DNA of 43,543 nucleotides, taken from contig CALHYE010000012.1 of the NCBI GenBank assembly GCA_938040735.1, forward strand, positions 1-43,543, written 5' to 3'. This DNA comes from an uncultured Bellilinea sp. GTDB lineage: Bacteria; Chloroflexota; Anaerolineae; Anaerolineales; Anaerolineaceae. Made by a program: the position numbers and the translations under genes. Positions 25,899-34,773 of this stretch are shown in pieces. Each line of letters begins with the position of its first letter. Position 1 is the stretch's first letter. The notes under the pieces are model-generated. The model made no database searches. It saw only the letters and a list, made by a program, of their open reading frames with translations, and was not told the origin of the DNA.

Positions 25899-26699
25899 AT
25901 GAAATACGATTATCAGGAAACTACCAAAGATTTACTCAAAAGGATTGATATTCACTCAAAATTTGGCAGCCGCAACATTGATCAATGGATGCTGGATATC
26001 TTACCCCTACAAAAGGGACAGAAAATTCTGGATGTTGGCTGCGGCGCCGGAAAACAGTGCTTTTCTTACTACGATCATCTGAATGGAGAGGCCGAGATTC
26101 TTGGGGTTGATGTGAACCGGGAATTGTTGGATGAGGCTAAAACCGAAAATCAACGCCGCAAAGCTACGGTTCAATTCAAAGAACTGGATTTCAATAAGCC
26201 ATTTGATCTTCCTGAAAACACCTTCGACCTGGTTTCATGCTGTTTTGCCATTTATTACGCGGAGGATATCCCCTTCACCATTCGGGAAATGCACCGCGTC
26301 TTGAAACCCGGCGGGGCGCTTTTCACTTCCGGGCCTATGCCGGAAAACAAACAACTGTTTTATGACATCATCCGAGAAGCCACCCAAAAACCCATTCCTC
26401 CCATGCCGGGTAGCTCCCGCTATGCCAGCGAGATCTACTCCACCATCAAGAACACCTTTGCCAAAACCGAATTGCATATCTTCGAAAATCCCCTAACCTT
26501 CGAAACGGTCGAACCCTTCATCGAATACACTCGCGCCTCCCTTTCTGAAGACCGCCGTCTGTGGAAATCTTTCTTCCAGGATAAGGAAGACTTTAACCGG
26601 ATTATGACCCAAATTGAAGAAACCGCCACCCGCCGTTTGGAACAGGACGGGAAACTGGTCATGACCAAAGTGGTCGGCGGTATTCTGGCAACCAAGTAG
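25899..26699 (+). CDS. Class I SAM-dependent methyltransferase
   Basis: A 266-residue soluble methyltransferase of the Methyltransf_11/25 type. The SAM-binding motif I is ILDVGCGAGKQ (about 43-53), with GVDVN (motif II acidic residue) and FDLVSCCFAIYY (motif IV), and HRVLKPGGALF after it. The C-terminal part (about 160-266) is not diagnostic and probably binds the substrate, which is unknown. The start is supported by GGGAG upstream. The PIG-L deacetylase gene begins three bases after its stop. This pairing suggests a small sugar or lipid modification pathway. Confidence 0.88.
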   Translation: MKYDYQETTKDLLKRIDIHSKFGSRNIDQWMLDILPLQKGQKILDVGCGAGKQCFSYYDHLNGEAEILGVDVNRELLDEAKTENQRRKATVQFKELDFNKPFDLPENTFDLVSCCFAIYYAEDIPFTIREMHRVLKPGGALFTSGPMPENKQLFYDIIREATQKPIPPMPGSSRYASEIYSTIKNTFAKTELHIFENPLTFETVEPFIEYTRASLSEDRRLWKSFFQDKEDFNRIMTQIEETATRRLEQDGKLVMTKVVGGILATK

Positions 26700-26702
26700 C
26701 CT

Positions 26703-27365
26703 ATGGGACAGGATTTGATCTTTTACGGACGGCGGGTGCTGTTCCTGGGAGCGCACCCGGACGACATTGAGATTGGTTGTGGGGCTTTGCTGGCCCAAAT
26801 TGTGGACAAGACCGATATCCTCTGCGTCACCCTTTCGGATAATCAGAAAAATCCGGAACTTAAGAATCTAGTTGAGGAGCATTATCAATCCATGGCAGTT
26901 TTGGGTATACCGGCGGAAAAAGCCATCCTTGGACAGTTTGAAACCCGCCGTTTCCCCCATTACCGCCAGGAGATTCTGGAATACCTGATCCAGATCAACC
27001 GCTCATTCAAACCAGATTTGATTTTTGTCCATTCCAAAGCGGATATCCATCAAGACCATTCCACCCTAACGGAAGAAGCCTTGCGGGCCTTTCGAGGAAC
27101 AACAGTGCTGGGCTTTGATGTCATTCGCAGCAGTTACGGCTTTTTTCCGAGTTTTCTGGTGGAAGTGAGCGAATCGGCGGTCGAAAAGAAAATTGCAGCC
27201 CTTCAACAGTACAAAACTTATCAAAACCGATACTATTTCGATCCGGATATCACTCGTTCCACTCTCATCCGTAATGGCGCGATTTGTGAACGCCCCTACG
27301 CCGAAGGGTTCGATATTCTCCGCGTTGTCGGGACATTCGCCAGCCCGATTAATAACGGCGAATAA
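26703..27365 (+). CDS. PIG-L/LmbE family zinc N-deacetylase
   Basis: A 220-residue enzyme of the LmbE-like family, which removes acetyl groups from N-acetylglucosamine-type sugars (GlcNAc-PI, mycothiol or bacillithiol precursors, lincosamide intermediates). The zinc and catalytic residues are in GAHPDDIEIGCG (17-28) and DIHQDHSTLTEE. It is the second gene of a two-gene unit with the methyltransferase and is followed by a strong terminator. The actual substrate cannot be read from the sequence. Confidence 0.9.
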   Translation: MGQDLIFYGRRVLFLGAHPDDIEIGCGALLAQIVDKTDILCVTLSDNQKNPELKNLVEEHYQSMAVLGIPAEKAILGQFETRRFPHYRQEILEYLIQINRSFKPDLIFVHSKADIHQDHSTLTEEALRAFRGTTVLGFDVIRSSYGFFPSFLVEVSESAVEKKIAALQQYKTYQNRYYFDPDITRSTLIRNGAICERPYAEGFDILRVVGTFASPINNGE

Positions 27366-27383
27366 GCGCAGAATTCTTACGAT

Positions 27384-27414
27384 AAAGCCCCGCTTAGCGG
27401 CGGGGCTTTGTTTT
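27384..27414 (+). terminator. Rho-independent terminator after the PIG-L gene
   Basis: A perfect 10-bp GC-rich stem (AAAGCCCCGC at 27384-27393 with GCGGGGCTTT at 27400-27409), a 6-base loop, then TGTTTT. It lies in the 70-base convergent gap with the suf operon. The opposite strand has only a short T run, so it is best for plus-strand transcripts. Confidence 0.85.
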
Positions 27415-27435
27415 AACCGGCTTTACGTAGCGGAT

Positions 27436-27774
27436 TCAATCGGGTACGCCGACTTCAATGTCATCCTCCGTCACCCGCACGGGATATGTGGGGATGTCAA
27501 CTACCGCTGGCAGCGACAGCACCTTGCCGTTCCGCACATCAAAACGCGCTCCATGACGCGGACAGATGATCTGATGATCGTCTAATTCACCATCGCCTAA
27601 CGGCCCTTCATCGTGGGTGCATACATCTCCAATCGCAAAAAACTTTCCGGCGATGTTGAAGACCACAATCGGAACATTTCCAATTTCGATGAAAAGACGT
27701 TCCCCCGGCGGCAAGTCATCTACTTTTGCAACGGCATAAAAGGAATAATCGGTCAAATCAATCGGCTCGGACAT
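27436..27774 (-). CDS. Rieske-type [2Fe-2S] ferredoxin
   Basis: A 112-residue soluble Rieske protein of the NirD/BphF-like class, with ligands in CTHDEGPLGDGEL and CPRHGARFD (C-x-H ... C-x2-H). It is the last gene of the minus-strand suf operon, six bases after sufU, with a GAGGAG ribosome site overlapping the sufU end. It probably supplies electrons during Fe-S assembly or is an early client. The specific partner is unknown. Confidence 0.9.
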   Translation of the reverse strand: MSEPIDLTDYSFYAVAKVDDLPPGERLFIEIGNVPIVVFNIAGKFFAIGDVCTHDEGPLGDGELDDHQIICPRHGARFDVRNGKVLSLPAVVDIPTYPVRVTEDDIEVGVPD

Positions 27775-27780
27775 ACTCGT

Positions 27781-28179
27781 TCACTCCTCGACCAAACTAT
27801 CGCTGGCTTCTCCCAGTCCGTAAACTCCGGCTTTAACCACTTTGAGCGGCAGCAAGGCACATTTCAAGCGGACCGGCCCCAGTTCTATTCCCAATAAATC
27901 CAGCACATCCTGTTTATTTAATTGTTTGACCTCGTCCAGTGTTTTGCCGATGATACTTTCCAGAAGTAAGTCGGCTGATGCCTGAGAAATGGCGCAGCCG
28001 TGCCCGCTGAAGGCAGCCTCAATGACCCGCGCATTTTCATCTACGCGCAAATCAATACGGATATGATCGCCGCAAAGTGGATTTTCATCCTCAAAAGAAA
28101 TATCATTCGGTTCAAGTACACCCCGGTAGAGAGGGTCTTTATACCGCTCAATGATAATTTCGCGATAAAGATCATCCAT
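27781..28179 (-). CDS. sufU: Fe-S assembly protein SufU
   Basis: A 132-residue IscU-like protein with the three conserved cysteines in NPLCGDHI, GHGCAISQASADLL and RLKCALLPLKV, and the Asp in CGD. The insertion characteristic of SufU between the second and third Cys is present. In SUF systems it is a zinc-dependent sulfur acceptor for SufS. ATG 28179 has AAAGGC about ten bases upstream. Extending to 28200 would need a TTG overlapping sufS. It follows sufS by 13 bases. Confidence 0.94.
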   Translation of the reverse strand: MDDLYREIIIERYKDPLYRGVLEPNDISFEDENPLCGDHIRIDLRVDENARVIEAAFSGHGCAISQASADLLLESIIGKTLDEVKQLNKQDVLDLLGIELGPVRLKCALLPLKVVKAGVYGLGEASDSLVEE

Positions 28180-28192
28180 TACGATTTGCCTT

Positions 28193-29437
28193 TCAGCCAA
28201 AAATTTTCTTTACCTTCGCAAGTCCGCGTACCAGTTGATCCACTTCCTGGTGGGTATTGTAAAGGTAAAAACTTGCCCGCGTCGTCGCAGGCAGACCGAA
28301 TTTTTCATGGAGCGGCATGGCACAATGGTGACCCGCCCGCACCGCTATTCCCTGACTATCCAAAATTTGCGAGACATCGTGGGGATGCACCCCTCGCATC
28401 GTAAATGACGCCACCGCCCCTTTCTGATCTGCGGGTGGACCGAAAACGGTTAAACCGTCAATTTCGCTCAACGCTTCAAGCGCGTAGTGAATGATCTCGC
28501 GCTCGTGAGCCGCCACCCGTTCCATACCGATCCTGCTCAGGTAATCTATGGCAGCGCCGAAGCCAATCGCTTCCGCAATAGCTGGCGTGCCGGCTTCGAA
28601 TTTGTGAGGCAACTCATTAGCGCTAAAACTGCGCAAATGAACTTTTTTGATCATATCCCCGCCGCCCAAAAATGGGGGCATGGCTTCCAGTAATTCCTCT
28701 TTTCCAAAAAGCGCCCCAATACCGGTTGGACCGAGCATTTTGTGTGCCGAAAATGCCAGAAAATCCGCCTCTAAATCCTCTACATTGACCGGCAGGTGCG
28801 GCACCGACTGCGCGCCGTCCACCAGCACCACTGCCCCGGCTTGATGCGCCAGTTGTGCAATTTGTTTCACCGGATTGATCGTCCCCAGCACATTCGACAT
28901 TTGGGTCACAGCCACAATTTTCGGTTTTTGACCCAAAAGCCGCTGAAATTCATCCAGGTCGAGCAGTCCATTTTCTGTAACCGGAATGAAATCCAATTCC
29001 AACCCTTTTTCCTGCGCCAGTATTTGCCAGGGTACGAGATTTGAATGATGCTCCATTTCGGTCAGTAAAACCCGATCGCCGCGTTGAAGGAATTTACGGC
29101 CCCAGCTGAACGCCACCAGGTTGATCGCCTCCGTGGTGTTGCGTACAAATACCACCTCGCAGGATTTGCGAGCGCCGATAAAACGAGCAATTTTTTCCCG
29201 AGCAGCCTCATACTGAGCGGTGGCTTCCTCCGCGAGGGTATGAACGCCGCGGTGAATGTTGGCGTTGCTTCTCTCATAATAATCATTCATTGCCCGAATA
29301 ACCGCCAGCGGTTTTTGGGAAGTGGCCGTCGAGTCCAGATAAACCAGCGGAATGCCGGGTGCAATCTCGCGTTTGAGAATGGGAAAATCCTCGCGTATTT
29401 GAATTAAGTCTAGCCGCTCAGCCGTGGTAGTGTTCAT
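28193..29437 (-). CDS. sufS: Cysteine desulfurase SufS
   Basis: A 414-residue PLP enzyme that releases sulfur from cysteine for Fe-S assembly. The PLP lysine is in SAHKMLGPTGIG, the nucleophile cysteine in RAGHHCAMPLHEKF, and the start is followed by IREDFPIL. Three in-frame ATGs lie at 29449, 29443 and 29437. The last has GAGG at a good distance and no extra arginines. Its sulfur acceptor SufU is encoded next. Confidence 0.95.
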   Translation of the reverse strand: MNTTTAERLDLIQIREDFPILKREIAPGIPLVYLDSTATSQKPLAVIRAMNDYYERSNANIHRGVHTLAEEATAQYEAAREKIARFIGARKSCEVVFVRNTTEAINLVAFSWGRKFLQRGDRVLLTEMEHHSNLVPWQILAQEKGLELDFIPVTENGLLDLDEFQRLLGQKPKIVAVTQMSNVLGTINPVKQIAQLAHQAGAVVLVDGAQSVPHLPVNVEDLEADFLAFSAHKMLGPTGIGALFGKEELLEAMPPFLGGGDMIKKVHLRSFSANELPHKFEAGTPAIAEAIGFGAAIDYLSRIGMERVAAHEREIIHYALEALSEIDGLTVFGPPADQKGAVASFTMRGVHPHDVSQILDSQGIAVRAGHHCAMPLHEKFGLPATTRASFYLYNTHQEVDQLVRGLAKVKKIFG

Positions 29438-29470
29438 TCTCATCCTCATTCAGACCAATAAGTAATTTGC

Positions 29471-29764
29471 TTAATCCTGATTTGTCATCTCCGCCCGAGA
29501 CCCCTTCTTTACTGGGAAACGGATATGAGGAGAGTTTTGGGGATACCAGAGGATATGGTCCGGCACCATCCATCCATCTGTCAAAAAGACATTGGTGCGA
29601 AACTGGACAGCAACCATTTTAGGATCAACCTGCACCACAATCCCCTTTAACCAACCGCGTACGCGCTGTCCCCCCTTTTCGTGGTCACAATAGACCTCAA
29701 CCGTATCTCCCACTTCAAAAGTCGTTTCCGGTTCCGGCGGGTTGATGAAAGGAACTCCAGCCAT
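29471..29764 (-). CDS. Conserved-looking small protein inside the suf operon, unknown function
   Basis: A 97-residue soluble protein between sufD and sufS. The core (VGDTVEVYCDHEKGG, VRGWLKGIVVQVDPKMVAVQF) looks like a small SH3-like beta barrel of the KOW/Tudor kind, and DGWMVPDHILWYPQNS follows. It has one Cys and no metal motif. ATG 29764 is preferred because GAGAGGGAG lies seven bases upstream; a TTG 18 bases earlier is possible. I do not recognise a named family. The position suggests a role connected with SUF assembly. Confidence 0.7.
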   Translation of the reverse strand: MAGVPFINPPEPETTFEVGDTVEVYCDHEKGGQRVRGWLKGIVVQVDPKMVAVQFRTNVFLTDGWMVPDHILWYPQNSPHIRFPVKKGSRAEMTNQD

Positions 29765-29851
29765 AAACTTGCTCCCTCTCAAGATTTTTTCAATCAGTTA
29801 ATTTTATCACAAACCGTTGGAGCTTATCCGAAGCCCCTCAGACATGGCACA

Positions 29852-29878
29852 CCCTTTCCGGCGATAAACCGGAAAGGG
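29852..29878 (-). other. Strong hairpin in the sufD-downstream gap
   Basis: CCCTTTCCGG (29852-29861) and CCGGAAAGGG (29869-29878) form a 10-bp perfect stem with a 7-base loop, between sufD and the unknown suf gene. In the direction of suf transcription no T-run follows, so it is not a classic terminator. It may stabilise or separate the sufCBD part of the message from the sufSU part. The plus side has a T-run (29886-29891). Confidence 0.5.
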
Positions 29879-29907
29879 CAGCCACTTTTTTGTCAAAAAT
29901 CAAAGGT

Positions 29908-31266
29908 TCAGCCGTGATACACTTCCATTTTCCGGGTAATCGCTTCCTGGAAACGTTCCCGCACTCCCTCAAAAGGAATGCGCTGCATGATTGGGTCAAA
30001 AAATCCTTCCACAATCAGACGCTCGGCCTCGACTTTGGGAATACCCCTCGCCCGCAGGTAGAACACCTGATCGGGATCAATTTTGCCAACGGTTGCGCCG
30101 TGGGTGCAGCGTACATCATCCGCCAGAATCTCCAAACCCGGGATCGAGTCCGCCCGGGCATCCCGGCTAAGCACCAGATTACGGTTGGCCTGATAACCAT
30201 CCGTCTTCATCGCGCCCGGGGCGACATAAATCATACCTTGCCAAACCACCCGGCTGCGGTCAATCAACGCCCCTTTGAAGAGTAAATCGCTGGTGGTATT
30301 GGGAGCCAGATGATTTTGCTGAGAGTCATAATCCAGATGCTGCTGGCCATCGGTGAAATAAAAACCGGACATGCGGCCGCTTGCGCCGCGTCCAATCAGG
30401 TCTAAATCGGCGAAGTTCTTGGTCAATTGACCGCCCATCGCGCCGAAAATCCAGTCCAGGTTACCATCCGCATCCACTTGTGAACGCTCGTGGGTAAAAT
30501 TCCACACATTCTCACCCCATGATTGAAGTTCGACAAAACGCAAGTTAGCCCCAGCGCCGACATGCACTTCCACCAATCCCACATGTAAGGTTTGTCCCGC
30601 TTCGGTGGGTGAGGCATACTCATGCACATAAGTGGCGCGCGCGCCCTCTTCCAGCCAAACAATAATGTGAGAGACGTGCGCCAGATGGACACCCGGCCCC
30701 CATAACAAACTGTGAAGCGGTTGATCAATTTCCACGTTGCGCGGAATGTAAAGCAGCACACCGGTATCCGCCAGAGCGGCAGCAAGCGCAGCAAACTTCC
30801 CTTCGGTGGGTTTTACTACCTTGCTAAGCGCTTTTTCCAGCAGATGCGGGTAGTTTTCTTCGGCTGTGCGCAAATCGGTAAAAACCACCCCTTTTTGCGC
30901 CAGTTCTTCGGAGAGGTTGACCTGCGAACCGCCGGGCATTAAGATGATCTGCCCGCCGTGTTCTCCATCCGCAATGGGTCGCATCAACTCTTCCGGCAGT
31001 GGGGCTAAGTCCAAGTAGGCTTCACTTTGCGGCAACCGGAAGCGGTCGGATTCCAAACCGCGCAAGTCGGTCCGCCGCCATGCCTCCTCCTTAACTGTGG
31101 GCATGGGCAGCGATTGGTAAGTTTGCCAGGCCTGCAAGCGGTAATTACGGATAAATTCGCTCATGCCCGTCGAGCGTACCATCTCCTGGGTAAAGGCAAA
31201 GTCCTTTAAAGCGGCTTCATCGCGCCGTCGGGTACGGGTGACGATTTTGGGAGTTTCTTTGGTCAT
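29908..31266 (-). CDS. sufD: Fe-S assembly protein SufD
   Basis: A 452-residue beta-helix protein of the SufBCD scaffold. The C-terminal core with ADDVRCTHGATVG carries the conserved His that in E. coli SufD faces the SufB cysteine at the assembly site, and FYLRARGI follows. ATG 31266 has AGAGGA about 12 bases upstream. The open frame runs to 31317 only via a TTG without support. It follows sufB by 51 bases. Confidence 0.94.
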   Translation of the reverse strand: MTKETPKIVTRTRRRDEAALKDFAFTQEMVRSTGMSEFIRNYRLQAWQTYQSLPMPTVKEEAWRRTDLRGLESDRFRLPQSEAYLDLAPLPEELMRPIADGEHGGQIILMPGGSQVNLSEELAQKGVVFTDLRTAEENYPHLLEKALSKVVKPTEGKFAALAAALADTGVLLYIPRNVEIDQPLHSLLWGPGVHLAHVSHIIVWLEEGARATYVHEYASPTEAGQTLHVGLVEVHVGAGANLRFVELQSWGENVWNFTHERSQVDADGNLDWIFGAMGGQLTKNFADLDLIGRGASGRMSGFYFTDGQQHLDYDSQQNHLAPNTTSDLLFKGALIDRSRVVWQGMIYVAPGAMKTDGYQANRNLVLSRDARADSIPGLEILADDVRCTHGATVGKIDPDQVFYLRARGIPKVEAERLIVEGFFDPIMQRIPFEGVRERFQEAITRKMEVYHG

Positions 31267-31317
31267 AGGTGTAATCAGTCCTCTTTTCGTGGATGTTTCA
31301 TTCCGGCGATAAACCAA

Positions 31318-32730
31318 TCACCCAATTGAACCTTCCATTTGCAACTGTATCAATCGGTTCATCTCAACCGCATATTCCATCGGCAATTCCTTAACCAAAG
31401 GCTCAATGAAGCCCGAAACAACCATTGTGGTTGCTTCTTCTTCGCTCAAACCACGGCTCATCAGGTAAAACAACTGTTCCTCCCCCACTTTGGAAACCGA
31501 GGCTTCGTGACCAATGGTCACATCCTGCTCGTCAATTTCGATGTAGGGGTAGGTATCCGAACGGGATTGCGGATCAAGCAGCAACGCATCACACACCACA
31601 TTGGAACGAACATCTTCCGCCCCTTTATAGACCTTCAGCAGGCCACGGTAGGAAGCCCGCCCCCCGCCTTTGCTGATGGATTTGGAGGTAATTTTACTGC
31701 TGGTATGCGGCGCAAAATGAACCACTTTGCCGCCCGCATCCTGCCACTGACCCGGGCCGGCAAACGCCATGGATAAAATCTCGCCATGCGCGCCAGGTCC
31801 CATCAGGTAGCACGAAGGATACTTCATCGTCACTTTTGAACCAAGGTTACAGTCCACCCACTCCATAGTGCCTTCTTCTTCTACCATGGCTCGCTGCGTG
31901 ACCAGATTATAGACATTGGTAGACCAGTTTTGAATGGTGGTATAACGAACGCGCGCGCCTTTCTTGACAACGATTTCGATAACACCGCTATGGAAGGAGT
32001 CGGTCGTGTACTGTGGGGCGGTACACCCCTCAACATAATGCACTTGAGCGCCCTCATCGGCAATGATCAAAGTTCGTTCAAATTGGCCAATATTGGCAAC
32101 ATTCAGGCGGAAATAAGCCTGCAGCGGCAAGTCCACCTTTACCCCTTTGGGCACATAAACAAATGAACCGCCGGACCAAACCGCACTGTTGAGCGCAGCG
32201 AATTTGTTATCTTCAATCGGGATGACCGTACCGAAATACTGTTTGAAGAGGTCGGGGTGTTGACGCAAGCCATCCTCAATGCTCAGGAAGATCACCCCTT
32301 GTTTTTCAAGATGTTCCTGAATACTATGATAGACCATCTCCGATTCATACTGAGCGCCAACGCCGGCCAGGAACTTTTGTTCGGCTTCGGGTATTCCCAG
32401 GCGCTCAAAGGTTTGTTTGATCGTCTGCGGCACGTCATCCCAGGTACGCCCGGCCATCTCTGCCGGCTTGACGTAATAGACGATTTCATCCAGATTGAGG
32501 CTGGAAAGGTCTGCACCCCACGTCGGTATTGGACGCTGCAAATAATGGGTGAGCGCTTTTAGCCGGAATTGAAGCATCCAATCCGGTTCACCTTTCATGG
32601 CCGAAATCTGACGGACAACCTCCTCATCCAGCCCTTTACGCGTCTTAAAAACGGACACATCCGGGTCTTGAAACCCGTAACGATATTCTCCTAACTGTTC
32701 CAAAAAATCCGTTTGCGGATCCACACTCAT
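31318..32730 (-). CDS. sufB: Fe-S assembly protein SufB
   Basis: A 470-residue scaffold on which the SUF cluster is built. The core is highly conserved: [67 protein letters not shown] (assembly cysteine) and [28 protein letters not shown] lies six bases before the ATG. It is the second gene after the ATPase sufC. Confidence 0.97.
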   Translation of the reverse strand: MSVDPQTDFLEQLGEYRYGFQDPDVSVFKTRKGLDEEVVRQISAMKGEPDWMLQFRLKALTHYLQRPIPTWGADLSSLNLDEIVYYVKPAEMAGRTWDDVPQTIKQTFERLGIPEAEQKFLAGVGAQYESEMVYHSIQEHLEKQGVIFLSIEDGLRQHPDLFKQYFGTVIPIEDNKFAALNSAVWSGGSFVYVPKGVKVDLPLQAYFRLNVANIGQFERTLIIADEGAQVHYVEGCTAPQYTTDSFHSGVIEIVVKKGARVRYTTIQNWSTNVYNLVTQRAMVEEEGTMEWVDCNLGSKVTMKYPSCYLMGPGAHGEILSMAFAGPGQWQDAGGKVVHFAPHTSSKITSKSISKGGGRASYRGLLKVYKGAEDVRSNVVCDALLLDPQSRSDTYPYIEIDEQDVTIGHEASVSKVGEEQLFYLMSRGLSEEEATTMVVSGFIEPLVKELPMEYAVEMNRLIQLQMEGSIG

Positions 32731-32771
32731 GTCAGCCTCCTAAGTTGCCAATAAAGAAATTTGTTTCCCAA

Positions 32772-33551
32772 TCAGGCTGGTGTGCCGTTATCTACTTTTT
32801 CACGCACCCAATCGTAACCATGTTCTTCAAGGTGCAAAGCAAGATCAGCATCGCCAGTTTCAACAATTCGGCCATCCATCATCACATGCACTACATCCGG
32901 GCGGATGTAATTCAAGATGCGCTGATAGTGGGTAATCACCAACACACCCAGATTTTCACCGCGCAGGGCATTTACCCCTTCCGCCACAATTCGCAGCGCA
33001 TCAATATCCAAACCGGAGTCGGTTTCATCTAAAATAGCGATTTCCGGCTGCAGCACAGCCATTTGCAAAATTTCTGCCCGCTTCTTTTCGCCGCCGGAGA
33101 AGCCGTCGTTCAAATAGCGGCCGGCAAAAGATGGATCAACCTTCAATAATTCCATTTTAGCTTTGAGCAGCTTGCGGAATTCCGGGATGGGGATGCCCTT
33201 ATCTTCCGGATTTTGTGCGCGCCGGCGGGCATTTACCGCCGTGCGTAAAAAATTCGCGACTGTAACACCGGGGATGGCAACCGGATATTGAAAAGCCAGA
33301 AAAATACCCAGACGCGAGCGTTCATCCGGTTCAAGTTCCAGGATGTTTTGTCCCTTGAAGATGACTTCTCCCTCCGTGACTTCATAAGCAGGATGACCCA
33401 TCAGCGTATAAGCCAGCGTGGATTTGCCGGTGCCGTTCGGCCCCATAATCGCATGCACTTCACCCTTCGGCAGGGTCAGGTTAACCCCTTTGAGAATTTC
33501 TTTACCATCAATACTGACTCTCAGGTTGCGAATGATTAATTCATCGGACAT
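32772..33551 (-). CDS. sufC: SUF ABC-type ATPase SufC
   Basis: A 259-residue ATPase that drives SufBCD conformational change. The Walker A is GPNGTGKST, the Q-loop is FQYPVAIPG, the signature is [13 protein letters not shown], the Walker B/D-loop is [12 protein letters not shown], and the H-loop is VITHYQR. AAGGAG precedes the ATG. It is the first gene of the operon, about 90 bases downstream of the predicted start site, with operator-like repeats in the leader. Confidence 0.97.
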   Translation of the reverse strand: MSDELIIRNLRVSIDGKEILKGVNLTLPKGEVHAIMGPNGTGKSTLAYTLMGHPAYEVTEGEVIFKGQNILELEPDERSRLGIFLAFQYPVAIPGVTVANFLRTAVNARRRAQNPEDKGIPIPEFRKLLKAKMELLKVDPSFAGRYLNDGFSGGEKKRAEILQMAVLQPEIAILDETDSGLDIDALRIVAEGVNALRGENLGVLVITHYQRILNYIRPDVVHVMMDGRIVETGDADLALHLEEHGYDWVREKVDNGTPA

Positions 33552-33628
33552 TGCAGGGTTGCTCCTTCAATTTTTTGTTTAAGTTTAAGGATTATCGAAT
33601 ATTTTTCAATAACCTTATAAAAATCTTG

Positions 33629-33655
33629 TATAATCCAAATCTCAGCAGGATTATA
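33629..33655. promoter_or_regulatory. Inverted repeat over the sufC -10, candidate SufR operator
   Basis: TATAATCC (33629-33636) and GGATTATA (33648-33655) are a perfect 8-bp inverted repeat with an 11-base spacer. The right arm contains the sufC -10 box. A third GGATTAT lies at 33589-33595, where AAGGATTAT (33587-33595) and ATAACCTT (33609-33616) form a further imperfect dyad. Binding here would block sufC transcription. Confidence 0.5.
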
Positions 33656-33678
33656 GCATAAAGCCAGATTAGGGTCAA
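33650..33678 (-). promoter_or_regulatory. sufC operon promoter
   Basis: On the minus strand TTGACC (plus 33673-33678), 17 bases, TATAAT (plus 33650-33655). The predicted start at about 33643 gives a leader of about 90 bases. Confidence 0.75.
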
Positions 33679-33702
33679 TATTTATCATAAATTTCTTATA
33701 TA

Positions 33703-33731
33703 TTGACAATTTTATCCAGCCTTGATATACT
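33703..33731 (+). promoter_or_regulatory. sufR promoter
   Basis: TTGACA (33703-33708), 17 bases, TATACT (33726-33731), followed by the sufR ATG 52 bases later. AAAGG at 33736-33740 is too far to serve as ribosome site; GGTAAGG lies just before the ATG. Confidence 0.75.
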
Positions 33732-33782
33732 TTCAAAAGGTAAAAAAGTAAGGCTTTCATCCGGGCAAATTACGGGTAAGGA

Positions 33783-34424
33783 ATGGAAATCAAAAGCACA
33801 CGCGATAAAATCATGCATACCCTGCTGAACAATCCGCGCTCGACGATCAACGAGTTGGCGGAAGCGGTTGGGATTAATGCAATCTCCGTTCGCCATCACT
33901 TGAACAGTATGCTTGCGGACGGATTGGTGGTTTCCGAAGAAGAACGCCATGGGGTTGGCCGCCCGCGTCTGGTGTATTATCTGACCGAGCGCGGTCTTGA
34001 AAAGTTTCCTACCCGATATTTCAGGCTGGCTAACCGCCTGCTGGGAAGGTTAAAAGAAACCTTGCCGGCCTCGGCTGTGGAAACGATATTTGCGGAAATG
34101 GCGCGTGATTTGGCTGAAGACCACCTCCGCGCCACCCAGAACATGAGCCTGGAAGAGAAACTGGACTTCTTAAAGAAACTCCTCAGCGAAGAGGGCTTTA
34201 TCATCGAATGGGAGAAAATCGGCGATTCCTACCACATCCACGAAATCACCTGCCCTTACTTCCATGTTACCCAAGCCCATCCTGAAGTTTGCATGGTTGA
34301 CCAAACGCTGATCTCCACCGTACTTTCGCTACAGGCCCAAAAAATTCAGTGTGTGCTAAGCGGCGACCATCACTGTACCTACATAATCCCTTTGGAAAAG
34401 GCTGGAACTCAAAATCATGAATGA
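33783..34424 (+). CDS. sufR: SufR-type Fe-S-sensing repressor
   Basis: A 213-residue DeoR/ArsR-like regulator. The N-terminal winged helix (MHTLLNNPRSTINELAEAVG, then VRHHLNSMLADGLV, residues about 11-75) binds DNA. The C-terminal domain has four Cys, TC-x12-C, then C and HHC; from the second to the fourth Cys there are 27 residues, so C-x12-C-x27-C matches the cluster-binding pattern described for SufR. It is divergent from sufC and expected to repress suf when loaded with a cluster. It overlaps sufT by eight bases. Confidence 0.9.
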   Translation: MEIKSTRDKIMHTLLNNPRSTINELAEAVGINAISVRHHLNSMLADGLVVSEEERHGVGRPRLVYYLTERGLEKFPTRYFRLANRLLGRLKETLPASAVETIFAEMARDLAEDHLRATQNMSLEEKLDFLKKLLSEEGFIIEWEKIGDSYHIHEITCPYFHVTQAHPEVCMVDQTLISTVLSLQAQKIQCVLSGDHHCTYIIPLEKAGTQNHE

Positions 34425-34773
34425 AGAATTTGGAACCCCCGGAACCAATCGGCCGGTATGGGACGCCGAAGCGACCCATCCAGAAGTGTGTCAAAAATTG
34501 CGGGATGCCCTGAATCAAGTTATGGATCCCGAAATTGGTTTGAGCGTTATTCAATTAGGTTTGATTCGCAACTTTCAAGTGCAGGAAGATCAGGCCCGAA
34601 TTAAGATGATTCTGACGACCCCCTTCTGCCCGTATGGTCCTGCTCTAATTGATATGACCCGCGTTAAAGCCGAAGAAAGCATCGGCATGCCTGTTTCCAT
34701 CGAATTGGGCATGGAAGTTTGGGACTTCTCGATGATGGAAGAAGGGGTAGACCTCGGCTGGGGATTGTATTAA
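34417..34773 (+). CDS. sufT: SufT-like MIP18/DUF59 Fe-S assembly protein
   Basis: A 118-residue DUF59 (MIP18) protein with the conserved Cys in TTPFCPYGPAL and the DPEIGLSVIQLGL signature. Such proteins help in Fe-S maturation or cluster delivery. It starts inside the sufR end (8-base overlap), so the two are co-translated. Its 3' end overlaps the convergent SCP2 gene by four bases. Confidence 0.88.
   Translation: MNEEFGTPGTNRPVWDAEATHPEVCQKLRDALNQVMDPEIGLSVIQLGLIRNFQVQEDQARIKMILTTPFCPYGPALIDMTRVKAEESIGMPVSIELGMEVWDFSMMEEGVDLGWGLY

Noticed and set aside
29856-31315. 15-base identical repeat (TTCCGGCGATAAACC) in two suf intergenic stretches
   Set aside because: One copy is part of the hairpin at 29852-29878, the other lies at 31301-31315. 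A repeat of this size is expected about once by chance in a window of this length, so no function is claimed.
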